Below, in pieces: positions 4,321 through 12,057 of a stretch of 14,049 bases of DNA (position 1 is the first letter of the stretch; every line of letters begins with the position of its first letter). The position numbers and the translations under genes were made by a program. The stretch is from Candidatus Dadabacteria bacterium UBA2774 (GTDB lineage Bacteria > Desulfobacterota_D > UBA1144 > Nemesobacterales > UBA2774): positions 5,876-19,924 of the forward strand of contig DEIM01000162.1 of NCBI GenBank assembly GCA_002352485.1. Reading direction: 5' to 3'. The notes beneath the pieces were generated by a model, which ran no database searches, was not told the DNA's origin, and saw only the letters and a program-made list of their open reading frames with translations.

Positions 4321-7300
4321 CTATTTTTTACTTTTTGTTGTCTTTTTAGCGCTGGCTTTAGGCTTAGACAGAGGCTTCTTTGCAATAAGATCCTTTAGCT
4401 CCTTGTGGTTAGGGTTAAGGAGCCCCTCTAAACGCTTCATATCTACTTTCGCAACAATAATGTCACCCACCTCGGTATTCACCTCATCATATATACCGAG
4501 CGCCTGCATTCCCTTGGTCTGCATCTGGTTGTCTTCCGTTGGGCTAACATAGTGCACCGAAACCCCTTTATAGCGGTGGATCAGGAATACGTGAATTAGC
4601 GCCATAAGTCTCTTCTGACGGTAATTCGTATCATATGTGTTCTGGTCCCTAACGCTGAGCATAGTCTTGCCCATACGGTCACGGAGTGTAGAGAATATAA
4701 CGTCCGCCACTTTGTTTCCATCCACATCTTGAACCGAAAGCTCAAGGAGTTCCGAGCCCGCTCTGCTGGGTCTAAGCTTTACATGTAGAGGTCCTGCAAT
4801 CCCGTAGTGCTGTGTCCAGAGCTCAAGCCACTGCTCGAGTAATTTCGGCGGGACTTCCGTCTCAACCATGTGCTGTACCTGAGTAGAGCCTTTACCCATA
4901 GCCTTCGTGGTGGCAGTACGACCGGAAGATGCCGACAGCGCGCCGTCCAGTCTAGGTCCTCCAACGAGTGACTGCGGTGTTCTGTACGGTGAGTCTAGGA
5001 GTCTGAACTTACGCTGAAGTCTCGCAAGCGCCAGCATCCCGTCCTGCTGAAGGGCGGTTGCAAATTCCTCTGACGCAAGCCCGTCTATCTGGTGTCCGCC
5101 GTAAGTGATAAAGTCGAACACGTACCCGAGCTTCCCGATCTCCTTTGGAAATACCATCATCTCTTCTTCCGTCATGCCGGTTGTGTCCCAGTTAAATGAG
5201 GGGGAGAGATTATATGCAAGCATCTGGTCCGGGTACTGAGCGTGTATCGCCTCTGCGAACTCCCTTGCCTCTTCTAAGTTTGCTGTTTTTGTTTCCATCC
5301 ATATCAGATCGGCATAAGGAGATACCGCAAGTGACTTGGCAATCGCATATTCGATGCCGCCTTTCACCTGATAGTAGCCCTCCGGGGTCCTTGAAAGCTC
5401 ACAGTCCCAGGAAGCCTCTATGCCCATTGAGCGCGCTTGCTCCCTTGCATGGTGGAAGGATGAATGCTTTGCGAACTCAAACCACTCATCTATTGTCATA
5501 TCGAGTGAACGACCCTCTTCAATTTTAAATTCCATTTCATCGGCAACTGCCTGCGCAAAGGTCATAAGCCCCGATTCACCTTCCCAGATCTCGACAAACT
5601 TGGTGGCTGCGTTATCGAGCGGCTTGGTGATACTCCTCTCCTTACCGTCTACTAGAGCCTTAATGCTTTCGTCTATTATCGGGGTCAGACCTACTTTATC
5701 AAACCAGGCATAAGCGTCTTCGTACTCTTCTTCAGATATATCGTAGAGCATAAAACCGTTTACGTCTGTAATGCCCTTATCGAAGAATCTCTTTAGAATT
5801 GCCAGATAACAGTTCTTGTATCCGGGCACGTCAATATTAGTTGCGCCTAGTATGAACGGATGGTCCCTTTCGTCTCCCCTGCCGTCCAGCAGTGTTGCAG
5901 CCTCTGCGTCCGTTCTGGCGACAATGATTCCCGGCACTTTCATAACATCGAGCTGGAACCTGGCGCCGTTTAGTCTCTTTATCTGCTCGTCTACAGGGAC
6001 AAGAACTTTACCGCCCTGGTGTCCGCATTTTTTGGTACCGGGCTTCTGGTCTTCAATGTGATATCCAGTAACGCCCGCCTCGACGAATCTGCGAATCAAG
6101 TTTCTTACATGCGCGTCTCCGCCGTGCCCTGTGTCGGCGTCGGCTATGATAAACGGCCTGAAATCGACCCTTGGGGTGGATTTTCTTTCCTTCTCAGACA
6201 TTCTTGAGCGGAAGAATGTCTGGTTCTTATCTGCTGTCAGTAATGCGCGTACAATGGTTGCTGCCTCATCGGGCACCTGGCTCAGCGGATAGCTGGCAAG
6301 GTCTGCCCCCGGGTCTTCATCGAGTGATCCTTTTGCGGATGTGGCCCAGCCACCAAGATAAATACCTTCAATCCCCATGCGCTTCATCGCCACTGCCTGT
6401 CCCGGTGAGTATGGTCCGAAGCTCGTTATCTGCTCACCTTTTGCGAAGAGCTCGCGGAGCCTGTAGTAGAACTCCTCAGAGTACTTTCTGGCTACTGAGT
6501 AGTCAGACTCTAGCGTGCCCTGCTGCTGTACAACCTGACGCGCAGAGTAAAGCCTTCTTACCCCTTTAAACCTGGGGTTAGCAAACCACTCTTTTGCCTC
6601 TTTCACTTTTCTTTCGAAGGTATCGAGCTCGTCAATAAGCGAGGTATCGAGTCCTTCTTCGGGCAGAAAGTCCAGGTTCTCAGTAATTCTCGAGCCGTCC
6701 TTTCTAAAAGCATCCATGTACTGCTTAATTCTGAGTTTAGCTGTAGATAAATCGTGATTGTTTAAGTTGATATTCAAAAGGTCTATATACCAAGGAGTTT
6801 TAACATCGTCGAGCACGTATGTCTCCACGATATCCCTTGCTATTGGAAGCGTTGTCGGCTTTGAGTCGTCGTGAACGTCTTTGTCCTTGGCCTTTAGGAG
6901 CTTATCGTACTCCTCAGTCAGGAGTCTCTCAAAAAGGTCCGCCGTGAACACGTCGCCTTTTTTTACCTTAGTTTCCTTATCGGCCTCATTTAACTGGGCG
7001 CTCTTATGTATCCACTCCCAGAGAATGCTGAGCCTGATCTCTCCTGTTGCGGCGTCTTCCATGAGATAAAGAATGTCGTCATTTCCGAAAAAGTCCGCCG
7101 GCTTAAGCGCAGCCGCCTGAAATCCCTGTCCGAATGCGTTTCCGTACTGAAGCCCGACACTTAAAAGGTTCCTGGCTCCGCGCACGCTCCGGGGTGCCGG
7201 CTCAAGCAGAGTTAGCCCGTCCGCGTCTTCATCGGTGTAAGTAAGAGCTGGGAACTTTCTGCCGAGCTGATTGTCCTCACCCGCTTTTTCCCATACTGGT

Positions 7301-8589
7301 CTGATGATATGAACCATCTTCCAGTGTGCTACCCATTTACCGCTTGCGCCTTCTTTTTGCTCCCTTACTGCTCCGGCAAGCGCTTTTTCCATACCCGACT
7401 TAACGCCCTCTTCAGAGCCAACGGGGATGTTTGGTTCCATGCCGCCTTGCCATAGTGCGCAGTTCCCGTTTATTCCGGGTGTGTTTACGGCTCTTCGTAC
7501 CCTGTCTTCATAGTTACGCATGTAGCCGTAAGTCATTGTAATTGATTCTATGTTTGGATTAATGAACGTAGGATCCCAGGCCATTGCATCAGATACGCTG
7601 TTAATATAGTCCCAGCGGCCTGTGTTGTAACCCGCGAAATGTCTTCCTAGCGCGGCCCTTATTTCCATAAGCTGGAAAGTCGCCTCTATCTGCTCTATGA
7701 GCACGTAAACCTTTATCGCGCCGTGAGGCAGGTCCAGGTGATCCTCCACTGCGTTCAGGATTTCGTTCCAGAACGCGGCCTCTTCAGCAGTCTGTATTTT
7801 TGGAAGGTAAAGAACAATTGACGAATTCTGTGCCGCAAGCTCTCTATAGTTGTTAACTACGTAGAGCACTACGTCAGCTATGGATGCCGAAAGCGCAAGC
7901 CCGTTTTCATCTCTAATATGTCTGTCGTCAAGGTGAAGCCCTCTTGCCCTGAATATCTTTGTCGTAAAATCGAGCTGGCTTCTCCAATCGGCGATTATCT
8001 CTTTTCCGAAAAAGCCCTTGGACCACTTGTTCATCTCGCGCGACACCTTCTCTGCGGTATCCATGAACACGGGGTCTTTATTGATTGCAAGTTTCAGGTT
8101 TCTCTGATTATCGAGTGACATGGAGCTTATCTGTCCAAGTGCGTCCTCACCGTCGAACATCCACCCGTCTGCCCCAGAAAGAAGGGCATATGCTACGTTT
8201 CGAATGCTTTTTTCAATTGAAGTATTAGGCTTTGCCGCAGGTCCGGTGCCCTGAATCCACTGCCTCTGAAGGTCATGCGGTATTTCAGTGCCCACAAACT
8301 TTCCGTCCCTTGCGTCCTGCACTTTAATGTTTGTTCTGGATATAAAGTCGCTTGGATCGAGGAAGCGTATCCTCTCTTTGTTACGGAACCTCTGCGATCT
8401 TTTGGAATAGCGCTTTTCCATCAGCATTTTTTGGTCCTTATTAAACACTGATAGTGCTTTTAACGCTTCTATTATCTCAGGTGTATATATATCGGAATAC
8501 TCAGACTCCAGATTGTCCCTTATCCGCAGCTCTCTTGATGCCGATATTACTTCCAATGAATCATTGTTTAGATTATGAACGGTACCCAT
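4321..8589 (-). CDS. Bifunctional malate synthase - isocitrate lyase (ICL2-type) fusion
   Basis: One 1422-residue chain carries both glyoxylate-shunt enzymes. Residues ~70-580 are malate synthase (acetyl-CoA + glyoxylate to malate). They include RARGLHL (214-220), VLIE with Mg ligand E299, GRWDY with D327 (same 28-residue spacing as E250/D278 of E. coli AceB), and LMEDAAT with presumed catalytic D512. After a helical linker, residues ~675-1422 are isocitrate lyase (isocitrate to succinate + glyoxylate): TSFGPYSPGQ (722-731), DADTGHGGD (817-825), and KKCGH with catalytic C855. They match the long mycobacterial ICL2/AceA almost end to end, including its C-terminal region (~1240-1405) that in ICL2 mediates acetyl-CoA activation. 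The tail (1405-1422) is Lys-rich. AAGGAG sits 9 bp before the ATG. The order MS-ICL mirrors the aceBA operon order. Both halves retain key residues, so both activities are expected in the cytoplasm. Confidence 0.95.
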   Translation of the reverse strand: MGTVHNLNNDSLEVISASRELRIRDNLESEYSDIYTPEIIEALKALSVFNKDQKMLMEKRYSKRSQRFRNKERIRFLDPSDFISRTNIKVQDARDGKFVGTEIPHDLQRQWIQGTGPAAKPNTSIEKSIRNVAYALLSGADGWMFDGEDALGQISSMSLDNQRNLKLAINKDPVFMDTAEKVSREMNKWSKGFFGKEIIADWRSQLDFTTKIFRARGLHLDDRHIRDENGLALSASIADVVLYVVNNYRELAAQNSSIVLYLPKIQTAEEAAFWNEILNAVEDHLDLPHGAIKVYVLIEQIEATFQLMEIRAALGRHFAGYNTGRWDYINSVSDAMAWDPTFINPNIESITMTYGYMRNYEDRVRRAVNTPGINGNCALWQGGMEPNIPVGSEEGVKSGMEKALAGAVREQKEGASGKWVAHWKMVHIIRPVWEKAGEDNQLGRKFPALTYTDEDADGLTLLEPAPRSVRGARNLLSVGLQYGNAFGQGFQAAALKPADFFGNDDILYLMEDAATGEIRLSILWEWIHKSAQLNEADKETKVKKGDVFTADLFERLLTEEYDKLLKAKDKDVHDDSKPTTLPIARDIVETYVLDDVKTPWYIDLLNINLNNHDLSTAKLRIKQYMDAFRKDGSRITENLDFLPEEGLDTSLIDELDTFERKVKEAKEWFANPRFKGVRRLYSARQVVQQQGTLESDYSVARKYSEEFYYRLRELFAKGEQITSFGPYSPGQAVAMKRMGIEGIYLGGWATSAKGSLDEDPGADLASYPLSQVPDEAATIVRALLTADKNQTFFRSRMSEKERKSTPRVDFRPFIIADADTGHGGDAHVRNLIRRFVEAGVTGYHIEDQKPGTKKCGHQGGKVLVPVDEQIKRLNGARFQLDVMKVPGIIVARTDAEAATLLDGRGDERDHPFILGATNIDVPGYKNCYLAILKRFFDKGITDVNGFMLYDISEEEYEDAYAWFDKVGLTPIIDESIKALVDGKERSITKPLDNAATKFVEIWEGESGLMTFAQAVADEMEFKIEEGRSLDMTIDEWFEFAKHSSFHHAREQARSMGIEASWDCELSRTPEGYYQVKGGIEYAIAKSLAVSPYADLIWMETKTANLEEAREFAEAIHAQYPDQMLAYNLSPSFNWDTTGMTEEEMMVFPKEIGKLGYVFDFITYGGHQIDGLASEEFATALQQDGMLALARLQRKFRLLDSPYRTPQSLVGGPRLDGALSASSGRTATTKAMGKGSTQVQHMVETEVPPKLLEQWLELWTQHYGIAGPLHVKLRPSRAGSELLELSVQDVDGNKVADVIFSTLRDRMGKTMLSVRDQNTYDTNYRQKRLMALIHVFLIHRYKGVSVHYVSPTEDNQMQTKGMQALGIYDEVNTEVGDIIVAKVDMKRLEGLLNPNHKELKDLIAKKPLSKPKASAKKTTKSKK

Positions 8590-8619
8590 ATTCTAGCTCT
8601 CCTTACTTGTTATTAAAGG

Positions 8620-8647
8620 CCTTGGCTTTACTAAATACCTTGGCTTT
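8620..8647 (-). repeat. Direct repeat in the leader of the glyoxylate-cycle gene
   Basis: AAAGCCAAGG occurs twice on the minus strand (8647-8638 and 8629-8620), 18 bp apart and 31-58 bp before the ATG, inside the predicted 5' leader. It may be a repressor site acting just past the promoter, or a protein-binding site on the mRNA. It could also be chance. Confidence 0.35.
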
Positions 8648-8677
8648 TGATACAAATGACCCTAAAACGGACTTATC

Positions 8678-8705
8678 ATTATAATACAAGCGAGAGTTAA
8701 ATCAA
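8678..8705 (-). promoter_or_regulatory. Sigma70 promoter of the malate synthase-isocitrate lyase gene
   Basis: On the minus strand TTGATT (8705-8700) lies 16 bp before a perfect TATAAT (8683-8678). Predicted start of transcription is near 8671, giving a leader of about 80 nt. The -35 box overlaps the first arm of the palindrome at 8704-8719 by two bases, so a regulator bound there would touch RNA polymerase directly. Confidence 0.65.
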
Positions 8706-8719
8706 CAGAGGGCTCTGTT
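8704..8719. promoter_or_regulatory. 16-bp palindrome next to the -35 box, candidate operator
   Basis: AACAGAG-GG-CTCTGTT is a perfect inverted repeat with 7-bp arms and a 2-bp centre. It abuts and overlaps the -35 box of the glyoxylate-cycle gene. Size and symmetry suit a dimeric TetR- or GntR-like regulator. No regulator gene lies in the window. Confidence 0.5.
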
Positions 8720-8974
8720 CCAGATGGTGTCAAGAGAGCTAAGGACCCGAAAACGCTTGATATTTCCCCTTCAGACTTCATTGTGCAACTGCACAAATAC
8801 TCTATCTTCACGTAAATTTTGTATGGAATTTATATATATAGAGTATAGCGGCTGTCAGACATTGCCTCATTCGTAGCTAGAAAATTTGTATTAATTTAAG
8901 CACTATTATCATATAAACTACTCCTATCTTTATTATTATTGGTATTACGGCTAATATAGTTCAGGAGGAGTGAT
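8720..8974. other. Rest of the divergent region between the glyoxylate gene and the efflux operon
   Basis: Together with 8590-8719 this makes up the 385-bp divergent gap. It contains the palindrome at 8781-8796 and very AT-rich DNA at 8817-8845 and 8880-8955. I could not settle on a promoter for the efflux operon: TTGTAT at 8819-8824 and at 8886-8891 have no -10 box at proper spacing. A strong ribosome-binding site AGGAGG (8963-8968) ends the region. No RNA gene was seen. Confidence 0.45.
8781..8796. promoter_or_regulatory. 16-bp palindrome, candidate operator in the divergent region
   Basis: TTGTGCA-AC-TGCACAA is a perfect inverted repeat with 7-bp arms, the same architecture as the element at 8704-8719 but a different sequence. 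It lies 179 bp before the channel gene start and about 75 bp upstream of the -35 box of the divergent gene, so it could serve either. It does not match the CRP or FNR consensus. Confidence 0.4.
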
Positions 8975-10423
8975 GTGAATAAGTCGCAAACGGCATTATC
9001 CGAATCATCCAAGACCTCTTTTCTTAATTTAATACTCATAGCTGCGCATAAAGAACATACCATCACTGCATTCATATATATTTTCATCTCGGTTTTAATT
9101 TATGCCTTTAGCCCAGGCTCAACGGCTATTTCCGAGGAAGTCGTTATTGAGCTTGAGACAGTAGAGGTCCTCACCGTGCAGGGCGCCGTGTCTACGGCTT
9201 TGGCACAAAACCGCAACATTGAAAACGCTGCGCTAGATGTGAGTAAAGCCGGAGACGATATTTACGCCGCTAAGACCAAGCTGTTCCCGGAATTTGATTT
9301 CAGCGTGTTTGAGCTTTACCACCTGACTGAAGAGGCTTTTACGTTTCAAGAAGGTGCCTTCGGAAATTTCCCCGTCATCGGCCCCATACCACCCGAGAAA
9401 ACAACAATTAATACTGCGCCTAATTTCACAACTTACCTGACAGCTTCGGTCGGTCAGCCACTCTCCCAGCTCTATGAGATATCTCTTTTCGTTAAGCAGC
9501 GCGAGGTCGAGCAGAAGCTCTTTGACCAGGAGCTCAGAGCAAACCGCCAGGAAGTTGCGGACAGAGTAAAAAAGGAGTACTACAACATTCTAAAGAGCCA
9601 GAGCAGTCTCCGCTCAAAAGACGAGAAAATAGTGTTTCTTAAATCCCTTAGTGAGCTTGTGGACAGAAACGTAGCCGTCGAAAGGGCGCTCGAGCAGGAC
9701 AGCCTTGAAGTAAAGGCAAGGCTTGCACAGGTTGAATATGAGCGGTTTGTCACACAGAATAAGCTCGCCACCGAAAAAGAGCGCATGAACAAACTCCTGG
9801 GAAGGGATATCGAGACCCCGTTCTCAGTACTTGAGGTGCCAGACGCAGAGCCTTATGTGATAGACCAGGAGGCTGCTGAAGACATTGCCCTCTCACAGAG
9901 ACCCGAGATAAAGTCCGCCAAGCTCTATATAGAATTTGCCGAGAATGAAGTGCGGCTCAAAAAAGCGAAGTACATCCCCGAGATAGGGGTCGAGTTCAAC
10001 TACATAGCCAACTTTAATATCGAGCTTCTGCCAGAGAATATTGCCACGGTGGGGCTCTTCGCCAAATATGATGTGTTTCAGTGGGGAAAGAAGGGGAAAG
10101 AGGTATCGAAGAAAAAAAAGGAAGTACTGCAAGCTGAAAATGATCTTAGCGAGGCAGAGGCCCAGGTGCGTATTGACGTTAACTCCAAGATACGTAAGCT
10201 TGAGGAATCATCAGTGCTTATTGGCGTAACGGAGCTTGAGCAGATTGCGGCAAGAGAGAAGCTCAGAGTGACCATGAATAAGTACAAGGTGCAAGAAGCC
10301 CTTTTGACCGATCTTCTCGAAGCCGAATCCTCGCTTGAAGATAAAAATGACAACTATGAAAAGGCGGTGCTGGATTACTGGACCGCAAGAGCGGATTTGG
10401 AAAAGGCCCTCGGAGAGCTATGA
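8975..10423 (+). CDS. TolC-like outer-membrane efflux channel protein
   Basis: The protein has 482 residues, starting at GTG, which AGGAGG (8963-8968) supports with 6-bp spacing. An ATG two bases upstream is in another frame and stops at once. A long N-region precedes a hydrophobic signal segment (about residues 30-46), after which the mature chain begins near the acidic stretch at 54. Two outer-membrane-factor repeats follow (roughly 68-275 and 290-480). They consist of long coiled helices rich in Glu, Lys, Ala and Gln, separated by short strand regions such as FTTYLTASVGQPLSQ and ATVGLFAKYDVFQWG. This is the TolC/OprM layout: a trimeric barrel with a periplasmic helical tunnel that serves as exit duct for the RND pump encoded downstream. 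Its stop overlaps the next start (ATGA), indicating coupled translation. Confidence 0.9.
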   Translation: MNKSQTALSESSKTSFLNLILIAAHKEHTITAFIYIFISVLIYAFSPGSTAISEEVVIELETVEVLTVQGAVSTALAQNRNIENAALDVSKAGDDIYAAKTKLFPEFDFSVFELYHLTEEAFTFQEGAFGNFPVIGPIPPEKTTINTAPNFTTYLTASVGQPLSQLYEISLFVKQREVEQKLFDQELRANRQEVADRVKKEYYNILKSQSSLRSKDEKIVFLKSLSELVDRNVAVERALEQDSLEVKARLAQVEYERFVTQNKLATEKERMNKLLGRDIETPFSVLEVPDAEPYVIDQEAAEDIALSQRPEIKSAKLYIEFAENEVRLKKAKYIPEIGVEFNYIANFNIELLPENIATVGLFAKYDVFQWGKKGKEVSKKKKEVLQAENDLSEAEAQVRIDVNSKIRKLEESSVLIGVTELEQIAAREKLRVTMNKYKVQEALLTDLLEAESSLEDKNDNYEKAVLDYWTARADLEKALGEL

Positions 10424-11544
10424 TGAGATATGATACCGCACTAATCATGTTTTTTGTGCTCGTTACCGCTTTAATTGCAGCATGCGGTCGGGACGACAAT
10501 AAAAAGACCGTAACCCCCATCAAAGTCGAGCGAGTCAGTGTTCAGGACGAAACCGCGCCGCTTCGCTACACAGCGAGCATTCAGCCCTACAGCCAGGTTG
10601 ATCTGGATTTTAAAGTGGACGGGTACGTGACAGAGATTCTTCAGACAGAAGGCGCCGATGGAAGACCCAGAGACATCCAGGAGGGGGACAATGTCATAAA
10701 AGACTTGCCGCTCGCCCAGATCGATCAGACTGAGTATCTTGCCAAGGTAGTAGAGGCCAAAGCACAGCTTCAGGGAGCGCGCGCAACGCACTTAAACGAT
10801 GCGGAGGATTTCGAGAGAGCTGAGATACTATATTCACAGCAAAGTATGACCGCTCCGGAATACGACAGGGCTGTAAAAAACTTTAAGGTCTCTGCTGCAC
10901 AGGTGGTAAGCTCAGAGGCGCAGCTCGTGGAAGCCGAGCAGAACCTATCTTACTGCACCCTTAGGGCTCCCTCAAACGGAGTGCTTCTAAAGAGGTATGT
11001 AGAAGTAGGGGCACTGGTGCGTCCGGGCTCAAAAGGGTTTACACTAGCAGACGTTACCTCAGTAAAAGTACTATTTTCGGTCCCCGACGTGGTTTTAGAG
11101 GACGTGAGCCTGGGGGAGGAAATGGAAGTTACCACTAGGTCTCTCCAGGATATGATATTCACCGGGCGTATTACCGAGATTGCCCCTGCGGCCAACACGC
11201 GTACCAGAGTATTCAACGTAGAAATCACTATACAAAACCCTGAAAACCTGCTCAAGCCCGGGATGATAGCTTCACTGAACGTATACGAGGGAGATTCCAC
11301 AAACGCAATCATGCTGATCCCTCTTGGCTCGGTAGTAAGATCAGTTAACAACAGGGATGGTTACGCCGTGTTTACCGCTGAAGAACGCGAGGGCAAGACA
11401 GTCGCACGGAGAAAAGACGTAGAGCTCGGGAGTGTGTTCGGCAACAGGATCGCAGTTACTTCAGGGCTAGAGGAGGGAGAGCAGGTAATAACCTCAGGCG
11501 CCCAGATCGTACGTAATGACCAGATAGTGAGCATAATTAAATAG
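10420..11544 (+). CDS. RND efflux periplasmic adaptor (membrane fusion lipoprotein)
   Basis: The protein has 374 residues. The signal sequence ends in the lipobox IAAC, with the lipidated Cys at residue 22, so it is anchored by lipid to the inner membrane facing the periplasm. Domains are a split lipoyl/barrel-sandwich domain (about 50-105 and 180-212, with SQVDLDFKVDGYVTEIL and CTLRAPSNGVLLKR), an alpha-helical hairpin (105-178), a beta-barrel (213-290, ending NLLKPGMIASLNVY) and a membrane-proximal domain (to 374). This is the HlyD/AcrA family, which bridges the permease and the outer-membrane channel. It overlaps the channel gene by four bases (ATGA). Substrates cannot be told from the sequence: there is no Met- or His-rich metal-binding stretch, so a drug-type substrate is more likely than copper or silver. 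Confidence 0.92.
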   Translation: MMRYDTALIMFFVLVTALIAACGRDDNKKTVTPIKVERVSVQDETAPLRYTASIQPYSQVDLDFKVDGYVTEILQTEGADGRPRDIQEGDNVIKDLPLAQIDQTEYLAKVVEAKAQLQGARATHLNDAEDFERAEILYSQQSMTAPEYDRAVKNFKVSAAQVVSSEAQLVEAEQNLSYCTLRAPSNGVLLKRYVEVGALVRPGSKGFTLADVTSVKVLFSVPDVVLEDVSLGEEMEVTTRSLQDMIFTGRITEIAPAANTRTRVFNVEITIQNPENLLKPGMIASLNVYEGDSTNAIMLIPLGSVVRSVNNRDGYAVFTAEEREGKTVARRKDVELGSVFGNRIAVTSGLEEGEQVITSGAQIVRNDQIVSIIK

Positions 11545-11586
11545 TATCAGTCAAGCATAGTAAAGAAACTGCAAACGGAGACGCAT

Positions 11587-12033
11587 ATGGAAGATAGAAT
11601 CTGGCAAATATACCTTTCAGGTGAAATACACACGGACTGGCGCGAGAAAATAATGGAAGGCTCCCGTGAGTTGCCTGTTGAGTTTTCTTCCCCCGTAACA
11701 GATCACAGCGCAAGCGACTTATGTGGTGAGGAAATACTCGGAGCAGAAGATTCAAACTTCTGGAGGGACAGGAAAGGGGCCGGGATCAACTCCATACGAA
11801 CAAACACCTTAATTGAGTGCGCTGACCTAGTAATAGTTCGCTTCGGACCTGAGTACAAGCAGTGGAACGCGGCGTTTGACGCGGGTTACGCGTGTGCAAT
11901 GGGGAAACCCGTAGTCACGCTTCACGACCCGGAGCACGATCACGCTTTAAAGGAAGTGGACGCAGCCTCGCGCGCCACAGCCAGAACCCCCGAGCAGGTA
12001 GTTGAAATACTCAAGTACGTAATTTTAAAATAG
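11587..12033 (+). CDS. ytoQ: YtoQ-family protein (nucleoside deoxyribosyltransferase-like fold)
   Basis: The protein has 148 residues and the usual length of the YtoQ family, to which it matches throughout: LSGEIHTDWRE (10-20), SPVTDHSASD (35-44), IRTNTLIECADLVIVRFG (70-87) and KQWNAAFDAGYACAMGKPVV (91-110). The last two blocks resemble the D-x-G-T-A-x-E-x-G-Y-A pattern of nucleoside 2-deoxyribosyltransferases, but the family has no established activity. The protein has no signal peptide and should be cytoplasmic. GGAG lies 6 bp upstream of the ATG. It sits 42 bp after the adaptor gene and 24 bp before the permease gene, on the same strand, so it is most likely part of the efflux operon. That is an unexpected place for it. 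Confidence 0.9.
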   Translation: MEDRIWQIYLSGEIHTDWREKIMEGSRELPVEFSSPVTDHSASDLCGEEILGAEDSNFWRDRKGAGINSIRTNTLIECADLVIVRFGPEYKQWNAAFDAGYACAMGKPVVTLHDPEHDHALKEVDAASRATARTPEQVVEILKYVILK

Positions 12034-12057
12034 TCACTCTATATACCCGGAACAGGC

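Noticed and set aside
5196..6569. Several plus-strand frames of 60-130 codons within the malate synthase-isocitrate lyase gene
   Set aside because: All are antisense to highly conserved enzyme sequence, show low-complexity Ser/Leu/Pro composition and lack ribosome-binding sites.
8817..8850. AT-rich stretch as promoter of the efflux operon
   Set aside because: TTGTAT at 8819 has no -10 hexamer at 16-18 bp, and the alternating TA run gives several poor alternatives. No choice is justified.
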